This document shows, piece by piece, positions 36,752 to 44,703 of a stretch of DNA of 64,000 nucleotides. The stretch is from Pseudomonas taeanensis MS-3 (GTDB lineage Bacteria > Pseudomonadota > Gammaproteobacteria > Pseudomonadales > Pseudomonadaceae): contig NZ_AWSQ01000001.1 in NCBI RefSeq assembly GCF_000498575.2, positions 281,048 to 345,047 on the forward strand, given 5' to 3'. Position 1 is the first letter of the stretch, and every line of letters starts with the position of its first letter. Position numbers and translations under genes: made by a program. The notes beneath the pieces were generated by a model. The model was given only the letters and a program-made list of their open reading frames with translations. It was not told where the DNA came from and ran no database searches.

Positions 36752-37477
36752 CTAAATTCTAATACCTAGAGGGAAGTTTATCTCTCCTTTGGAATACAGC
36801 TTGCCCTCCTTCGTTAGCAGCATACCGTTACGAAGCCACAGGTAAGAAGAATCTCCCACAGTGATATCAAAATTCATTGCTAGTAGCGGAAAGCCCAGGG
36901 CCATGCGGACATTTGCTACTTTTTCTGCAACAGCCACTATCTCAAGCAATAGCGTACCATCTGATGATGAATTTACATTTATTTTCTGATGAGTCTCAAG
37001 ATCACGCAGCCAATTAAACATTCGGTTTTCCTGCATGAGCTCGAGCACAAAGTATTCTTGTGGTTCACCAGCACCAAGTGTAACGAAACATGGCTGAAGC
37101 AAATTTCTATCGTTGGAAATAAATTTCATGGTGCTGTCAACGTTGTCGACAACAAACCACCCATGCATTTTCTGATTTACATAACGAGTTCCAATTCGTG
37201 ATCTAATCTCAATGGAGCCGTCGATATTTTGTGCGTGGACAATACCGTGACATTCCCTGCACAGAAGAACACATTTATCAACTTCCTCAATCTGATCAGC
37301 TGACAACGTCCTATTCATTAACGCCGAGTATTGAGGATGCTTCTCAGACGGATCTACATGATGAAATTCGAACATCCGGTTAAATGTGCCATAGCGGGCA
37401 ACCATTTCGTCAACGGATTTGCCACAATGAGAACAGCTATTTCCTAGGTACCCATATAGCTGCGCTCGATTTGCCAT
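36752..37477 (-). CDS. HNH-like zinc-binding protein with unknown C-terminal domain
   Basis: The 241-residue protein starts with an HNH-type module: NSCSHCGKSVDEM near residue 12, the histidines in MFEFHHVDPSEKHPQY near residue 36, and CVLLCRECHGIVHAQ near residue 70. Two CxxC pairs and the HH core are intact, consistent with a metal-dependent nuclease fold. Residues ~90-241 are unlike any family I recognise; they are beta-rich by eye and end in LRNGMLLTKEGKLYSKGEIN. The ATG at 37477 is preferred; a TTG 9 nt upstream is possible. The gene is AT-richer than the chromosome around it and likely acquired. Whether it acts in defence or mobility is unknown. Confidence 0.75.
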   Translation of the reverse strand: MANRAQLYGYLGNSCSHCGKSVDEMVARYGTFNRMFEFHHVDPSEKHPQYSALMNRTLSADQIEEVDKCVLLCRECHGIVHAQNIDGSIEIRSRIGTRYVNQKMHGWFVVDNVDSTMKFISNDRNLLQPCFVTLGAGEPQEYFVLELMQENRMFNWLRDLETHQKINVNSSSDGTLLLEIVAVAEKVANVRMALGFPLLAMNFDITVGDSSYLWLRNGMLLTKEGKLYSKGEINFPLGIRI

Positions 37478-37734
37478 TATTTGCAACCTAACTAGTAATT
37501 AGGCGATATGCCATACGGCGCTTTCTATCGTGTCGGCATGTCGCATGCTCGCTCCTTGTCGCCCTAATAAGTCCTTGTCTAGCTCAGAGGTGGTCGCGGA
37601 CCACGTAACATCACTCGGGGCAACGCTATATAGACGGTAAGCCCCAGCGAAATTACTGATTTGCCATCAAGCTGTCCACCGGCTGTTTTTATCCAGACTC
37701 ACCGGGCCGCCGCTCAAACATTTCGGCCTCACAC
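37478..37734. other. 257-nt intergenic region with partial attC-like inverted repeat
   Basis: No gene is seen. Read on the minus strand, GTTAGGT (plus-strand ACCTAAC at 37486-37492) ends a weak inverted repeat that pairs TCGCCTAATTA with TTATTAGGGCGA about 60 nt further on. This resembles an integron attachment site, but the far core is missing. The part nearer the permease gene shows nothing notable. Confidence 0.4.
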
Positions 37735-38469
37735 CTAAGCCAACAGCCGCCACAGGCTGTGCATCAATAAACCACTCGCTGCCAGCAGGGAGAGTAGTAG
37801 CAACAGTTGGCGCGGGCTGCGTTTGTCGAAGCGGCCGTCCAGGCAACGGGCCAGGGCATAACCGGCCACTACGCCAGGCGCCAGCTTGAGTGTGCTGTGC
37901 AGGTAATCCAGCGGCATGCGGCCCTGGTAGAGCAGGAACAGCACCGAGACCGGGGTGGTCAGCAGGAAGAAGGCGGCCAGCTCATCGCGCGCGCTGATGC
38001 GGCTGCAACTCTGGTAGACCAGGGCCATGGGCGGGCCGCCGACCGAGGTGGCGGTGCCCATCAGCCCCGAGCAGAAGCCGGCGATGGCCAGGTTGCGTGG
38101 ATTGCAGCGGACTTCCAGCCAGCGGTAGCTGGTGAGGGTCGCCAGCAGTACGCAGGCACCGAGCAACAAACCGAGCCAGGCGCTGGGCAGCACGCCGAGC
38201 AGAAGGCCGCCACACCAGGCGCCGGGCAATCGCGCCAGAATGGCCGGCAAGGGCCGCCGCCAGGCCAGCGACTGGCGGTTGCCAAGCAGCATGCAGCTTG
38301 CCAGGAGAAAGCCCAGCAGCAGGATCGGCCCGGGCACATAGCTGGGCTCGAGCAGATACAGCAGCGGCGCCGCCAGCAGGCCGAAGCCGATGCCCAGCAG
38401 CCCCTGCACCAGGCTGCCGCCCAGCACTATCAACAGCGCCAGGCATTCGCTGCCGCTGTAGTCGATCAA
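37735..38469 (-). CDS. TauE/SafE (TSUP) family sulfite exporter-like permease
   Basis: The 244-residue inner-membrane protein has about eight hydrophobic segments. It carries the TSUP pattern of two repeats around GGSLVQGLLGIGFGLLAAPL at residue 16 and FCSGLMGTATSVGGPPMALV at residue 130. Family members export sulfite, sulfoacetate or other sulfur or organic anions; the substrate here is not predictable. The start is TTG at 38469 and no better in-frame ATG is visible. It stands alone, with a dispersed repeat (38491-38575) directly upstream on its 5' side. Confidence 0.88.
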   Translation of the reverse strand: MIDYSGSECLALLIVLGGSLVQGLLGIGFGLLAAPLLYLLEPSYVPGPILLLGFLLASCMLLGNRQSLAWRRPLPAILARLPGAWCGGLLLGVLPSAWLGLLLGACVLLATLTSYRWLEVRCNPRNLAIAGFCSGLMGTATSVGGPPMALVYQSCSRISARDELAAFFLLTTPVSVLFLLYQGRMPLDYLHSTLKLAPGVVAGYALARCLDGRFDKRSPRQLLLLLSLLAASGLLMHSLWRLLA

Positions 38470-38490
38470 GGCCTATATCCACCTGGTGCC

Positions 38491-38575
38491 TTATCAGGCC
38501 ATTGAAAAATGTAGCGAGCGAAGGCTAAGCCAGGCGACGTCAGCCGAGCGCAGTCGTTTTTCAACGGCCTGTTAA
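38491..38575. repeat. Dispersed inverted-repeat element, copy B (short, 85 bp)
   Basis: This copy keeps only the two ends: TTATCAGGCCATTGAAAAAT then GTAGCGAGCGAAGGCTAAGC on the left, and CGAGCGCAGTCGTTTTTCAA then CGGCCTGTTAA on the right. The core present in copies A and C is deleted. The right end contains the TAA stop of the DUF3726 gene (plus-strand TTA at 38572-38574). Confidence 0.85.
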
Positions 38576-39318
38576 CGGCCACCGGCGCCGCTGCGCGACT
38601 GCTCGGAATTCTCCACCAGCACCGCTTCGGCCAACTGGTTGAGCTGTTGCCAGAGCTCGATGGAGATATCCATGCCGCCTTCCAGGGCGCCCTCGCCGGC
38701 GCGGGCGAACTGTTCAGGGCTGACCTGGCGGTAGCCGCTGCGCTGACCCGCGCTGCCGTGCAACTGCCCCTGCAGGTCGATGCGGGTGCTGAGTAGCAGG
38801 GTCAGGGTTTGGGTGTCGGCGGTGGCGGGATCGACCAGCAACGCCTCGCTGTAGCTCGGGTAACGGGCGCCGACGGCGATGCTGGCAACATGCTCGCTGA
38901 CCGGCTGCTTGCCGTTCTGCCAGTAGGCCAAGCCGCTGATGCCCTGACGGGCGCAGTCGACCAGCAGCTTGAGGATGAACTTGCGGTTGTGGCAGTTGCG
39001 CACCTTGACGTTGACGCAGCCCTGCTCCAGCACCTTGGTCTGGGCCAGTTCGACGATGCTCGGCAGGCAGTTCAGGCCGCTGCGGCCATGACAGTCGAAC
39101 AGCAGCGCCTGGCTCTCCTCGGCCAGCAGTTCCAGCGCCGGCCGCTGGCTGTCGGCGACATAGGGCAAGGCGCGCTGCAGTTCGCCGAAGCCCTGCTCGC
39201 CATGCACCTGCAGCCATTTCACCAGGCCGGCGGCGTCCTCGTAGTAGCCGACGGGATAGCCCATGCCTTCGAACACGCGCTTGAGCAGGGAGGTCAGTTC
39301 ATTCGACGAAATCAGCAT
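38572..39318 (-). CDS. DUF3726 family protein
   Basis: The 248-residue protein starts MLISSNELTSLLKRVFEGMG and contains GYPVGYYEDAAGLVKWL, which I associate with DUF3726, a family of unknown function found near BCCT transporters and aldehyde dehydrogenases. No signal peptide or membrane segment is seen, so it should be cytoplasmic. It overlaps the upstream 573-residue gene by one base (TGATG), so the two are made together. Its stop codon lies in the end of a dispersed repeat, and the last residues (SRSGAGGR) may reflect that insertion. Confidence 0.7.
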   Translation of the reverse strand: MLISSNELTSLLKRVFEGMGYPVGYYEDAAGLVKWLQVHGEQGFGELQRALPYVADSQRPALELLAEESQALLFDCHGRSGLNCLPSIVELAQTKVLEQGCVNVKVRNCHNRKFILKLLVDCARQGISGLAYWQNGKQPVSEHVASIAVGARYPSYSEALLVDPATADTQTLTLLLSTRIDLQGQLHGSAGQRSGYRQVSPEQFARAGEGALEGGMDISIELWQQLNQLAEAVLVENSEQSRSGAGGR

Positions 39319-41039
39319 CAGCGCTTCTCCGCAGTCGGGGCCAGGGGCAGGAACCAGTCGTCCTCGAACGGCTGGCCGATATCCTCCAGCAGCGGCGCGC
39401 CCTGGAACATGGTGTTGCGCACCCACAGGCGCGAGCGCGGATCGAACTTGCTGACGCCGAAGAAGGCCAGCTTGCAGCGCAGCAGGTGCATGGGCAGCAC
39501 CTCGCGGTCCAGCAGGTTGGCCTGGATCTCGCCGTAGTGGGTCTTGGCCATGCTCTGCATACGCCGCACGATGCCGCGCTGCTCGGGGTGACGGAGGAGG
39601 AAGCTGGCGGTGCACTGCGCGGGATGCTCGGCCAGGTAGGCGCCGAGCTGGCGATGGCACTGCTGCGCCAGGTAGCCGATGCCCAGGGGCATCTGCTTGT
39701 CGCGGCCGCTCTCCAGGTTGCAGTTGCCCAGGCGCGGCTCCTGCTTCTCCTCGGAGCGATACCAGAAGGTTTCGCTGGCGCCGTCGGCCGTAAAGTCGAT
39801 GGCCAGGGCCCAGGCGTAGTGCCGCTCGATCAGCGCCTGCAGCTCGGCGGCCGGCATCTGCGGTTGCAGTTCGAGGGACTCGACCAGGGAAAAGCTGTCT
39901 TCCAGGCTGTCCACCAGCTCCGGGTAGAGTTCCAGCAGGATGCAGTTGAGCAGCTCCTGGCCCTGCAGGCTGAGCTGTTGCTCGGCCCAGTTCGTCAACT
40001 GCTCCCAGCTGTGCAGCGGGTGGCTGGCGAGCCAGTCCTGCAGCGCGGCGAAGTCTTCCAGCACCACCCGGTTGTTGCCGGTCTGCCAGTCGTCCTCGGT
40101 GACGGTCTGCTGGATATGCAGGGTGCCGCGCTCGACCAGCACCTGCAGGCGGGCCAGACGTTCGACGGTGACCTGGCCGAGGCCGCGCACCCGCGCCAGG
40201 GCCAGTTCGCGCATCTCGATCCAGCGGCTGATCAGCTGCGGGTGATTGATCAGGTAGGGCGCCATGCCCAGACCGGTGGAATTGCCGATGCCGAAGTAGC
40301 GTTTGAGCTGCGGCTGCAGCGCCACGGCCGTTTCAGGCGCGCGCTGGCGGGCGATGTGCTCGGCCTGCTGCAGACTGAAGTTGCGCAGCATGAAGCAGTT
40401 GAACATCTCGGCGGCGAAGGGCCGGGCGAAGTCCGGATGTTTGCTGCTGACTTTCTCCCAGTCGGCCATGCCCAGCTTGCCGCTGCCATACACCGCGGTG
40501 GTGCGATAGAGGTAGCCGACCCGGGCGATCTGCTCGACCTCGGGTTGCTGGCCGGCACTCAGAGCCGCCACCACGCTGTCGAAGTTGCGCACGCTGCGAT
40601 TGGCCCGCGACAGTACCATCACCCGTGAGTCCAGGCGGCCGGCTTCCTGCAGCGGCACGTTTTGCCGCAGGTACTCGACGTAAGCGTCGTCCACCTCGCC
40701 CTCGCACAGCGCCATGGTCAGGTCCCACTCGCTGGCGATCACCCGGTCGTTGCGCTTGTCCGGGTCCAGGTACTGGGAAAACAGCACGAAGCTGAACAGG
40801 TCTCCGGTGGTCTGGATGCGGTAGATGACGGTGCCGTAACCCTCGGCATCCAGCTCGAAACGTCGCGCCTCGATCTGCCAGCCCTCGCGCATGATCTTGC
40901 GCACCAGGCAGCGCATGAAACTCAGGCGGCTCTGGTGCAGGCTGCCGAGGCGTTCCAGGTCCATGACCACATGGGCCGGACGCAGGCGGATCGCCTGTGC
41001 CCCGCGCTTGCCGGGATCGATGCAGGAAGGAGTGCTCAT
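39318..41039 (-). CDS. Conserved protein of unknown function, partner of DUF3726
   Basis: I do not recognise a named family for this 573-residue protein. It has no signal peptide or membrane helix. Notable segments are AHVVMDLERLGSLHQSRLSF near residue 44, GYGTVIYRIQTTGDLFSFVL, a glycine-rich stretch YFGIGNSTGLGMAPYLINHP near residue 270 and a C-terminal MHLLRCKLAFFGVSKFDPRS. These look like a globular enzyme with a possible phosphate- or nucleotide-binding loop; that is a guess. The start at 41039 is chosen over an in-frame start 66 nt upstream by position relative to the palindrome at 41180. It is translationally coupled to DUF3726 and transcribed in the same direction as the upstream LysR gene. 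Confidence 0.75.
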   Translation of the reverse strand: MSTPSCIDPGKRGAQAIRLRPAHVVMDLERLGSLHQSRLSFMRCLVRKIMREGWQIEARRFELDAEGYGTVIYRIQTTGDLFSFVLFSQYLDPDKRNDRVIASEWDLTMALCEGEVDDAYVEYLRQNVPLQEAGRLDSRVMVLSRANRSVRNFDSVVAALSAGQQPEVEQIARVGYLYRTTAVYGSGKLGMADWEKVSSKHPDFARPFAAEMFNCFMLRNFSLQQAEHIARQRAPETAVALQPQLKRYFGIGNSTGLGMAPYLINHPQLISRWIEMRELALARVRGLGQVTVERLARLQVLVERGTLHIQQTVTEDDWQTGNNRVVLEDFAALQDWLASHPLHSWEQLTNWAEQQLSLQGQELLNCILLELYPELVDSLEDSFSLVESLELQPQMPAAELQALIERHYAWALAIDFTADGASETFWYRSEEKQEPRLGNCNLESGRDKQMPLGIGYLAQQCHRQLGAYLAEHPAQCTASFLLRHPEQRGIVRRMQSMAKTHYGEIQANLLDREVLPMHLLRCKLAFFGVSKFDPRSRLWVRNTMFQGAPLLEDIGQPFEDDWFLPLAPTAEKR

Positions 41040-41179
41040 GGGCTGGACCTCGACTGGCGCAAGCCGTACCCGGCACTGCGGCCTGTTGAGGGCCAAGCGG
41101 GGCACGGCGGGTTGTTGTTATCTGCCGTCGATGGTGGTCCAACGGTCGACGCAGGGCAATTCAGATCGCCCTATCAGCC

Positions 41180-41196
41180 GATAAGGGAAACTTATC
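41180..41196. promoter_or_regulatory. Candidate LysR-type operator upstream of the 573-aa/DUF3726 pair
   Basis: GATAAGGGAAACTTATC is a palindrome with 6-base perfect arms and a T-N11-A core. It lies 141 nt upstream of the 41039 start and just after the lysR stop. A 17-bp site at 42121-42137 is the same sequence at 15 of 17 positions when read on the opposite strand. The repetition in both intergenic regions of one LysR locus is the main argument for an operator. Confidence 0.7.
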
Positions 41197-41217
41197 TAGA
41201 AGGCTATCTCGATCAGA

Positions 41218-42120
41218 TTAAAGCGCGCTCGGGTCCAGTTCGTTGTCACGCAGAATAAAGTCGAACAGCGCCTGGGCAGCCACCGGCAGCGAGCGATTGG
41301 CCAGGCAGACGATGCCGATGTCGCGCGTCACTAGCGGCTCGCTCAGCGGAATGAAGCGCAGTTGGCTGTGTTCCGGCGGAAAGGCGAAACGCGGCAGGGT
41401 GGTGATGCCCATGCCGGCCTCGAGCATGGCCAGCAGCGAGATCATGTTGGACATATAGAACTGCGCGTCGGCCACCAGCTCTTCGGCCTCGGTGCCAGCC
41501 AGCAGACGCGAGGTGCCGTTGCCGATCAGCCGCTCGCCGCGCAGTTGCTGCCAGCTCAACTCGGCTTCGCCAGCCAGGCGATGGTCGCTGCGGCAGACCA
41601 CGCCGATGCTGTCCTCCCAGATCGGAATGAAGCGGATGTCGCTGTCCTGCTCCCACAGGCTGGCGATGCCGAAGTCGACCTGCTGGTTCTCGACCATCGC
41701 CAGCACCACCTCGGAGCTGTCGTCGAACAGACTGACGTGCAGGTCGGTGGCGTCGCCGATAAAGCGCGTGAGGATATCCGGCAGCAGGCGGCTGGCGATC
41801 GACGGCACCGAGGCAATGCGCAGGTGCCCGGACTTGTGCTGGGCGATCAGGCTCATGTCCTTGATCACCCGGTCATGGTGGGCGAGCAGCTCCTTGGCGT
41901 AGGCCATGAACTGCACGCCGAAGGGGGTCAGCTCCGGCCTGGCCGCGCGGGCATTGCGCTTCTCGAACAGGGACTGGCCGAGCTTGCCCTCCAGATCTCG
42001 GATCGACAGGGAAATCGCCGGCTGCGTGCGGTGCGCCTTCTCCGCGGCGGCATGAAAGCCTTGCAGCTCATGCACCCAGACGAAGTGCCGCAGCTGGGCG
42101 ATTTTTAGCTCGGGTAGCAT
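41218..42120 (-). CDS. LysR-type transcriptional regulator
   Basis: The 300-residue regulator has an N-terminal winged helix (residues ~5-65, with GFHAAAEKAHRTQPAISLSI as the recognition helix region) and a periplasmic-binding-type effector domain from ~90. It is divergent from the aldehyde dehydrogenase gene and upstream of the 573-aa/DUF3726 pair, and the palindromes at 41180 and 42121 are likely its binding sites. The second one touches its own start codon, so autoregulation is expected. The inducer is unknown, most likely a compound handled by the adjacent catabolic genes. Confidence 0.92.
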   Translation of the reverse strand: MLPELKIAQLRHFVWVHELQGFHAAAEKAHRTQPAISLSIRDLEGKLGQSLFEKRNARAARPELTPFGVQFMAYAKELLAHHDRVIKDMSLIAQHKSGHLRIASVPSIASRLLPDILTRFIGDATDLHVSLFDDSSEVVLAMVENQQVDFGIASLWEQDSDIRFIPIWEDSIGVVCRSDHRLAGEAELSWQQLRGERLIGNGTSRLLAGTEAEELVADAQFYMSNMISLLAMLEAGMGITTLPRFAFPPEHSQLRFIPLSEPLVTRDIGIVCLANRSLPVAAQALFDFILRDNELDPSAL

Positions 42121-42137
42121 GGTAAGTTTTCCTTATC
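42121..42137. promoter_or_regulatory. Candidate LysR-type operator in the lysR / aldehyde dehydrogenase intergenic region
   Basis: GGTAAGTTTTCCTTATC begins one base upstream of the lysR start codon and has a T-N11-A core (T at 42123, A at 42135). Its reverse complement matches the palindrome at 41180-41196 at 15 of 17 positions. It is 77 nt before the aldehyde dehydrogenase ATG, so one site could serve autorepression and activation. The intergenic region is strikingly AT-rich compared with the flanking genes. Confidence 0.7.
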
Positions 42138-42213
42138 AAACAATATTTACTACTGATTTTAGTTTATTGAAAACCGCGCCTACCATTCGTTAACAGTTTG
42201 AGAGGAGGTGCAT

Positions 42214-43656
42214 ATGTCCGGCGATATCTTTGCTAACTACATCAATGGCGAGTGGCTCGAGGGCTCCGCGACTATCCGTAATATCAGCCCCGCGAACATC
42301 CAGGATGTGCTGGGCGATTACGCCCAGGCCGACGCCGGGCAAATCGAGCAGGCCCTCGACGCGGCCATCGCCGGTCAACTCGAGTGGCAGCGCAGCGGCC
42401 TGGAGCAGCGCTATCAGGTGCTGACCGCGATCGGTGACGAATTGATCGCTCGCAAGGCCGAACTCGGCGAGCAGCTGGCCCGCGAAGAAGGCAAGACCCT
42501 GGCCGAAGGCATGGGCGAAGTCTACCGCTCCGGCCAATTCTTCCACTACTACGCCGCCGAAGTGCTGCGGCAGATGGGCGAGACCGCCGATTCGGTGCGC
42601 CCGGGCGTGGAAATCGAAACCCGCCGCGAGCCGGTCGGTGTAGTCGGCATCATTACCCCGTGGAACTTCCCCATGGCCACCGCGGCCTGGAAGATCGCCC
42701 CGGCACTGGCCTTCGGCAACGCCGTGGTATTCAAGCCAGCTAACGCGGTACCGGCCAGCGCCTGGTCGCTGACCGAAATCATCGCCCGCCAGGGCCTGCC
42801 GGCTGGCACCTTCAACCTGGTCATGGGCAGCGGCGCCACGGTTGGCGACGCGCTGATCCACTCCAACAAGATCGATGCCCTGAGCTTCACCGGCTCGGTC
42901 GAGACCGGCCGCAAGGTAGCCTGCGCCACCGCCGCCAACTTCGTCCGCTGCCAGCTGGAAATGGGCAGCAAGAACGCCCTGATCGTGCTGGACGACGCCG
43001 ACCTCGACCTGGCCGTGGACTGCGCATTGAACGGCGCCTTCTTCGGTACCGGGCAGAAGTGCACCGCCTCCTCGCGCCTGATCGTCACCGCAGGCATGCA
43101 CGACCGCTTCGTCGCCGCCCTGGTCGAGCGCATGGGGCAGCTCAAGGTCGGCTACCCGCTGCGCGAAGGCACGCAGATTGGCGCGGTGATCGACGGCAAG
43201 CAGCTGGAACAGAACCTGCGCTACATCGAGCAGGCCAAGGCCGATGGCGCAGTGCTGGCCTGTGGCGGCGAGCGCATCGAGGAAGAGTACGAAGGCTTCT
43301 ATATGCGCCCGGCGCTGTTCGTCGAGACCCGCAACGACATGCAGATCAACCGCGACGAGGTGTTCGGTCCGATCGCCTGCGTGATCAAGGTCGCTGATTA
43401 CGAGGAGGCCCTGGCCACCCTCAACGACACCGACTTCGGTCTCACCGCCGGGATCATGACCCAGTCGTTGAAGTACGCCAGCGACTTCAAGCGCCGGGCC
43501 AAGACCGGCTGCGTGATGGTCAACCTGCCGACCGCCGGCACCGACTACCACGTGCCGTTCGGCGGCCGGAAGAACTCCAGCTTCGGCCCGCGCGAGCAGG
43601 GTACCTACGCCCGCGAGTTCTACACCGTGGTCAAGACCACCTACATCCGTGCTTGA
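42214..43656 (+). CDS. Aldehyde dehydrogenase, 2-oxoglutarate-semialdehyde dehydrogenase-like
   Basis: The 480-residue NAD(P)+-dependent enzyme has the cofactor and catalytic segments ITPWNFPMATAAWKIAPAL near residue 148, FTGSVETGR near residue 228, catalytic Glu in LEMGSKNALIV near 248 and Cys in GTGQKCTASSR near 282. The C-terminal PFGGRKNSSFGPREQGTYA resembles the 2-oxoglutarate-semialdehyde dehydrogenase group, but substrate cannot be fixed. An AGGAGG Shine-Dalgarno sits about five bases before the ATG. It heads an operon with the M19-like and BCCT genes and lies 77 nt beyond the putative LysR operator. Confidence 0.92.
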   Translation: MSGDIFANYINGEWLEGSATIRNISPANIQDVLGDYAQADAGQIEQALDAAIAGQLEWQRSGLEQRYQVLTAIGDELIARKAELGEQLAREEGKTLAEGMGEVYRSGQFFHYYAAEVLRQMGETADSVRPGVEIETRREPVGVVGIITPWNFPMATAAWKIAPALAFGNAVVFKPANAVPASAWSLTEIIARQGLPAGTFNLVMGSGATVGDALIHSNKIDALSFTGSVETGRKVACATAANFVRCQLEMGSKNALIVLDDADLDLAVDCALNGAFFGTGQKCTASSRLIVTAGMHDRFVAALVERMGQLKVGYPLREGTQIGAVIDGKQLEQNLRYIEQAKADGAVLACGGERIEEEYEGFYMRPALFVETRNDMQINRDEVFGPIACVIKVADYEEALATLNDTDFGLTAGIMTQSLKYASDFKRRAKTGCVMVNLPTAGTDYHVPFGGRKNSSFGPREQGTYAREFYTVVKTTYIRA

Positions 43657-43666
43657 GGACGCTGCC

Positions 43667-44656
43667 ATGCATGACGACCTGATAGTCATCGACGGCCTGC
43701 AGTACTCCAACTGGGACCGTGAGCTGTTCACCCAGCTGCGCCAGGGCGGGGTCACTGCGGTGCATGTGACCCTGGTGTACCACGAGAACGCCCGCGAGAC
43801 CCTCAGCCGTCTCGGCGAGTGGAACCGCCGTTTCGAGCAGCACGGCGACCTGATCATGCCGGTGGCAGGCGCCGCCGACATTCGCCGGGCCAAGGAGCTG
43901 GGCAAGGTGGGGATCTTCTTCGGCGCGCAGAACTGCTCGCCGATCGAGGACGATATCGCCCTGATCGAGGTGTTCCGCCAGCTCAACCTGCTGATCATGC
44001 AGCTGACCTACAACAACCAGAGCCTGCTGGCCACCGGTTGCTACGAGGGCAGCGACAGCGGCATCACCCGCTTCGGCAAGCAGGCCATCGCCGAGATGAA
44101 CCGCGTCGGCATGCTGATCGACATGTCGCACAGCGCCGAGCGCAGCACCCTGGAAGCCATCGAGCTGTCGAGCCGGCCGATCATCATCTCCCACGCCAAC
44201 CCGGAGTTCTTCCATCCGGCCAAGCGCAACAAGTCGGAGACCGTGCTGCGTGAACTGGGCCAGTCCGGCGGCCTGCTCGGTTTCAGCCTGTACCCCTTCC
44301 ACCTGCACAACGGCTCGGACTGCACCCTGGCGCAGTTCTGCGACATGGTCGCACGCACCGCCGACCTGATCGGCATCGACCATATCGGCATCGGCACCGA
44401 CCTGTGCCAGAACCAGCCGCAGTCGGTGCTGGAGTGGATGCGCAGCGGCCGCTGGTCGAAGCAGGTCGACTACGGCGAAGGCTCGGCGAGCAACGCCGAC
44501 TGGCCCAAGCCGCTGACCTGGTTCGGCGACAGCCGCGACTTCCCGAACATCACCCAAGGCCTGCTGCAGCGCGGTTTCAGCGCCGAAGACACCGCCAAGG
44601 TGATGGGTCTCAACTGGCTCAACACCCTGGAGCAGGGCCTCAAACCTGCCCCGTAA
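43667..44656 (+). CDS. Membrane dipeptidase (M19/renal dipeptidase)-like protein with missing metal ligands
   Basis: The 329-residue TIM-barrel protein aligns with the M19 family. Two histidines are kept (MLIDMSHSAERST near residue 155 and IIISHANPEF near 175), as is the aspartate in IGIGTDLC near 245. However, the N-terminal H-x-D strand reads VIDGLQYSNWD, with no histidine, and the usual metal-bridging glutamate is replaced (IFFGAQNCS). A normal binuclear zinc site is therefore unlikely. Related proteins sit in Pseudomonas dimethylglycine gene clusters. It lies 10 nt after the dehydrogenase. A role in an amide or betaine-like pathway is an inference. Confidence 0.82.
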   Translation: MHDDLIVIDGLQYSNWDRELFTQLRQGGVTAVHVTLVYHENARETLSRLGEWNRRFEQHGDLIMPVAGAADIRRAKELGKVGIFFGAQNCSPIEDDIALIEVFRQLNLLIMQLTYNNQSLLATGCYEGSDSGITRFGKQAIAEMNRVGMLIDMSHSAERSTLEAIELSSRPIIISHANPEFFHPAKRNKSETVLRELGQSGGLLGFSLYPFHLHNGSDCTLAQFCDMVARTADLIGIDHIGIGTDLCQNQPQSVLEWMRSGRWSKQVDYGEGSASNADWPKPLTWFGDSRDFPNITQGLLQRGFSAEDTAKVMGLNWLNTLEQGLKPAP

Positions 44657-44703
44657 CTGTCCTGAACAACCAACAAGTACAAAACTCTTGTCAGGAGAAC
44701 ACT

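Noticed and set aside
42190..43998. Open frame of 602 codons antisense to the aldehyde dehydrogenase and M19-like genes
   Set aside because: It crosses two well-supported genes on the other strand, its low-complexity Gly/Val/Ala composition matches no protein, and it would erase the clear operon start signals.
44404..44703. N-terminal extension of the BCCT frame
   Set aside because: It overlaps the end of the M19-like gene and reads Arg/Gln-rich nonsense; the ATG at 44704 has AGGAG and leads straight into the transporter.
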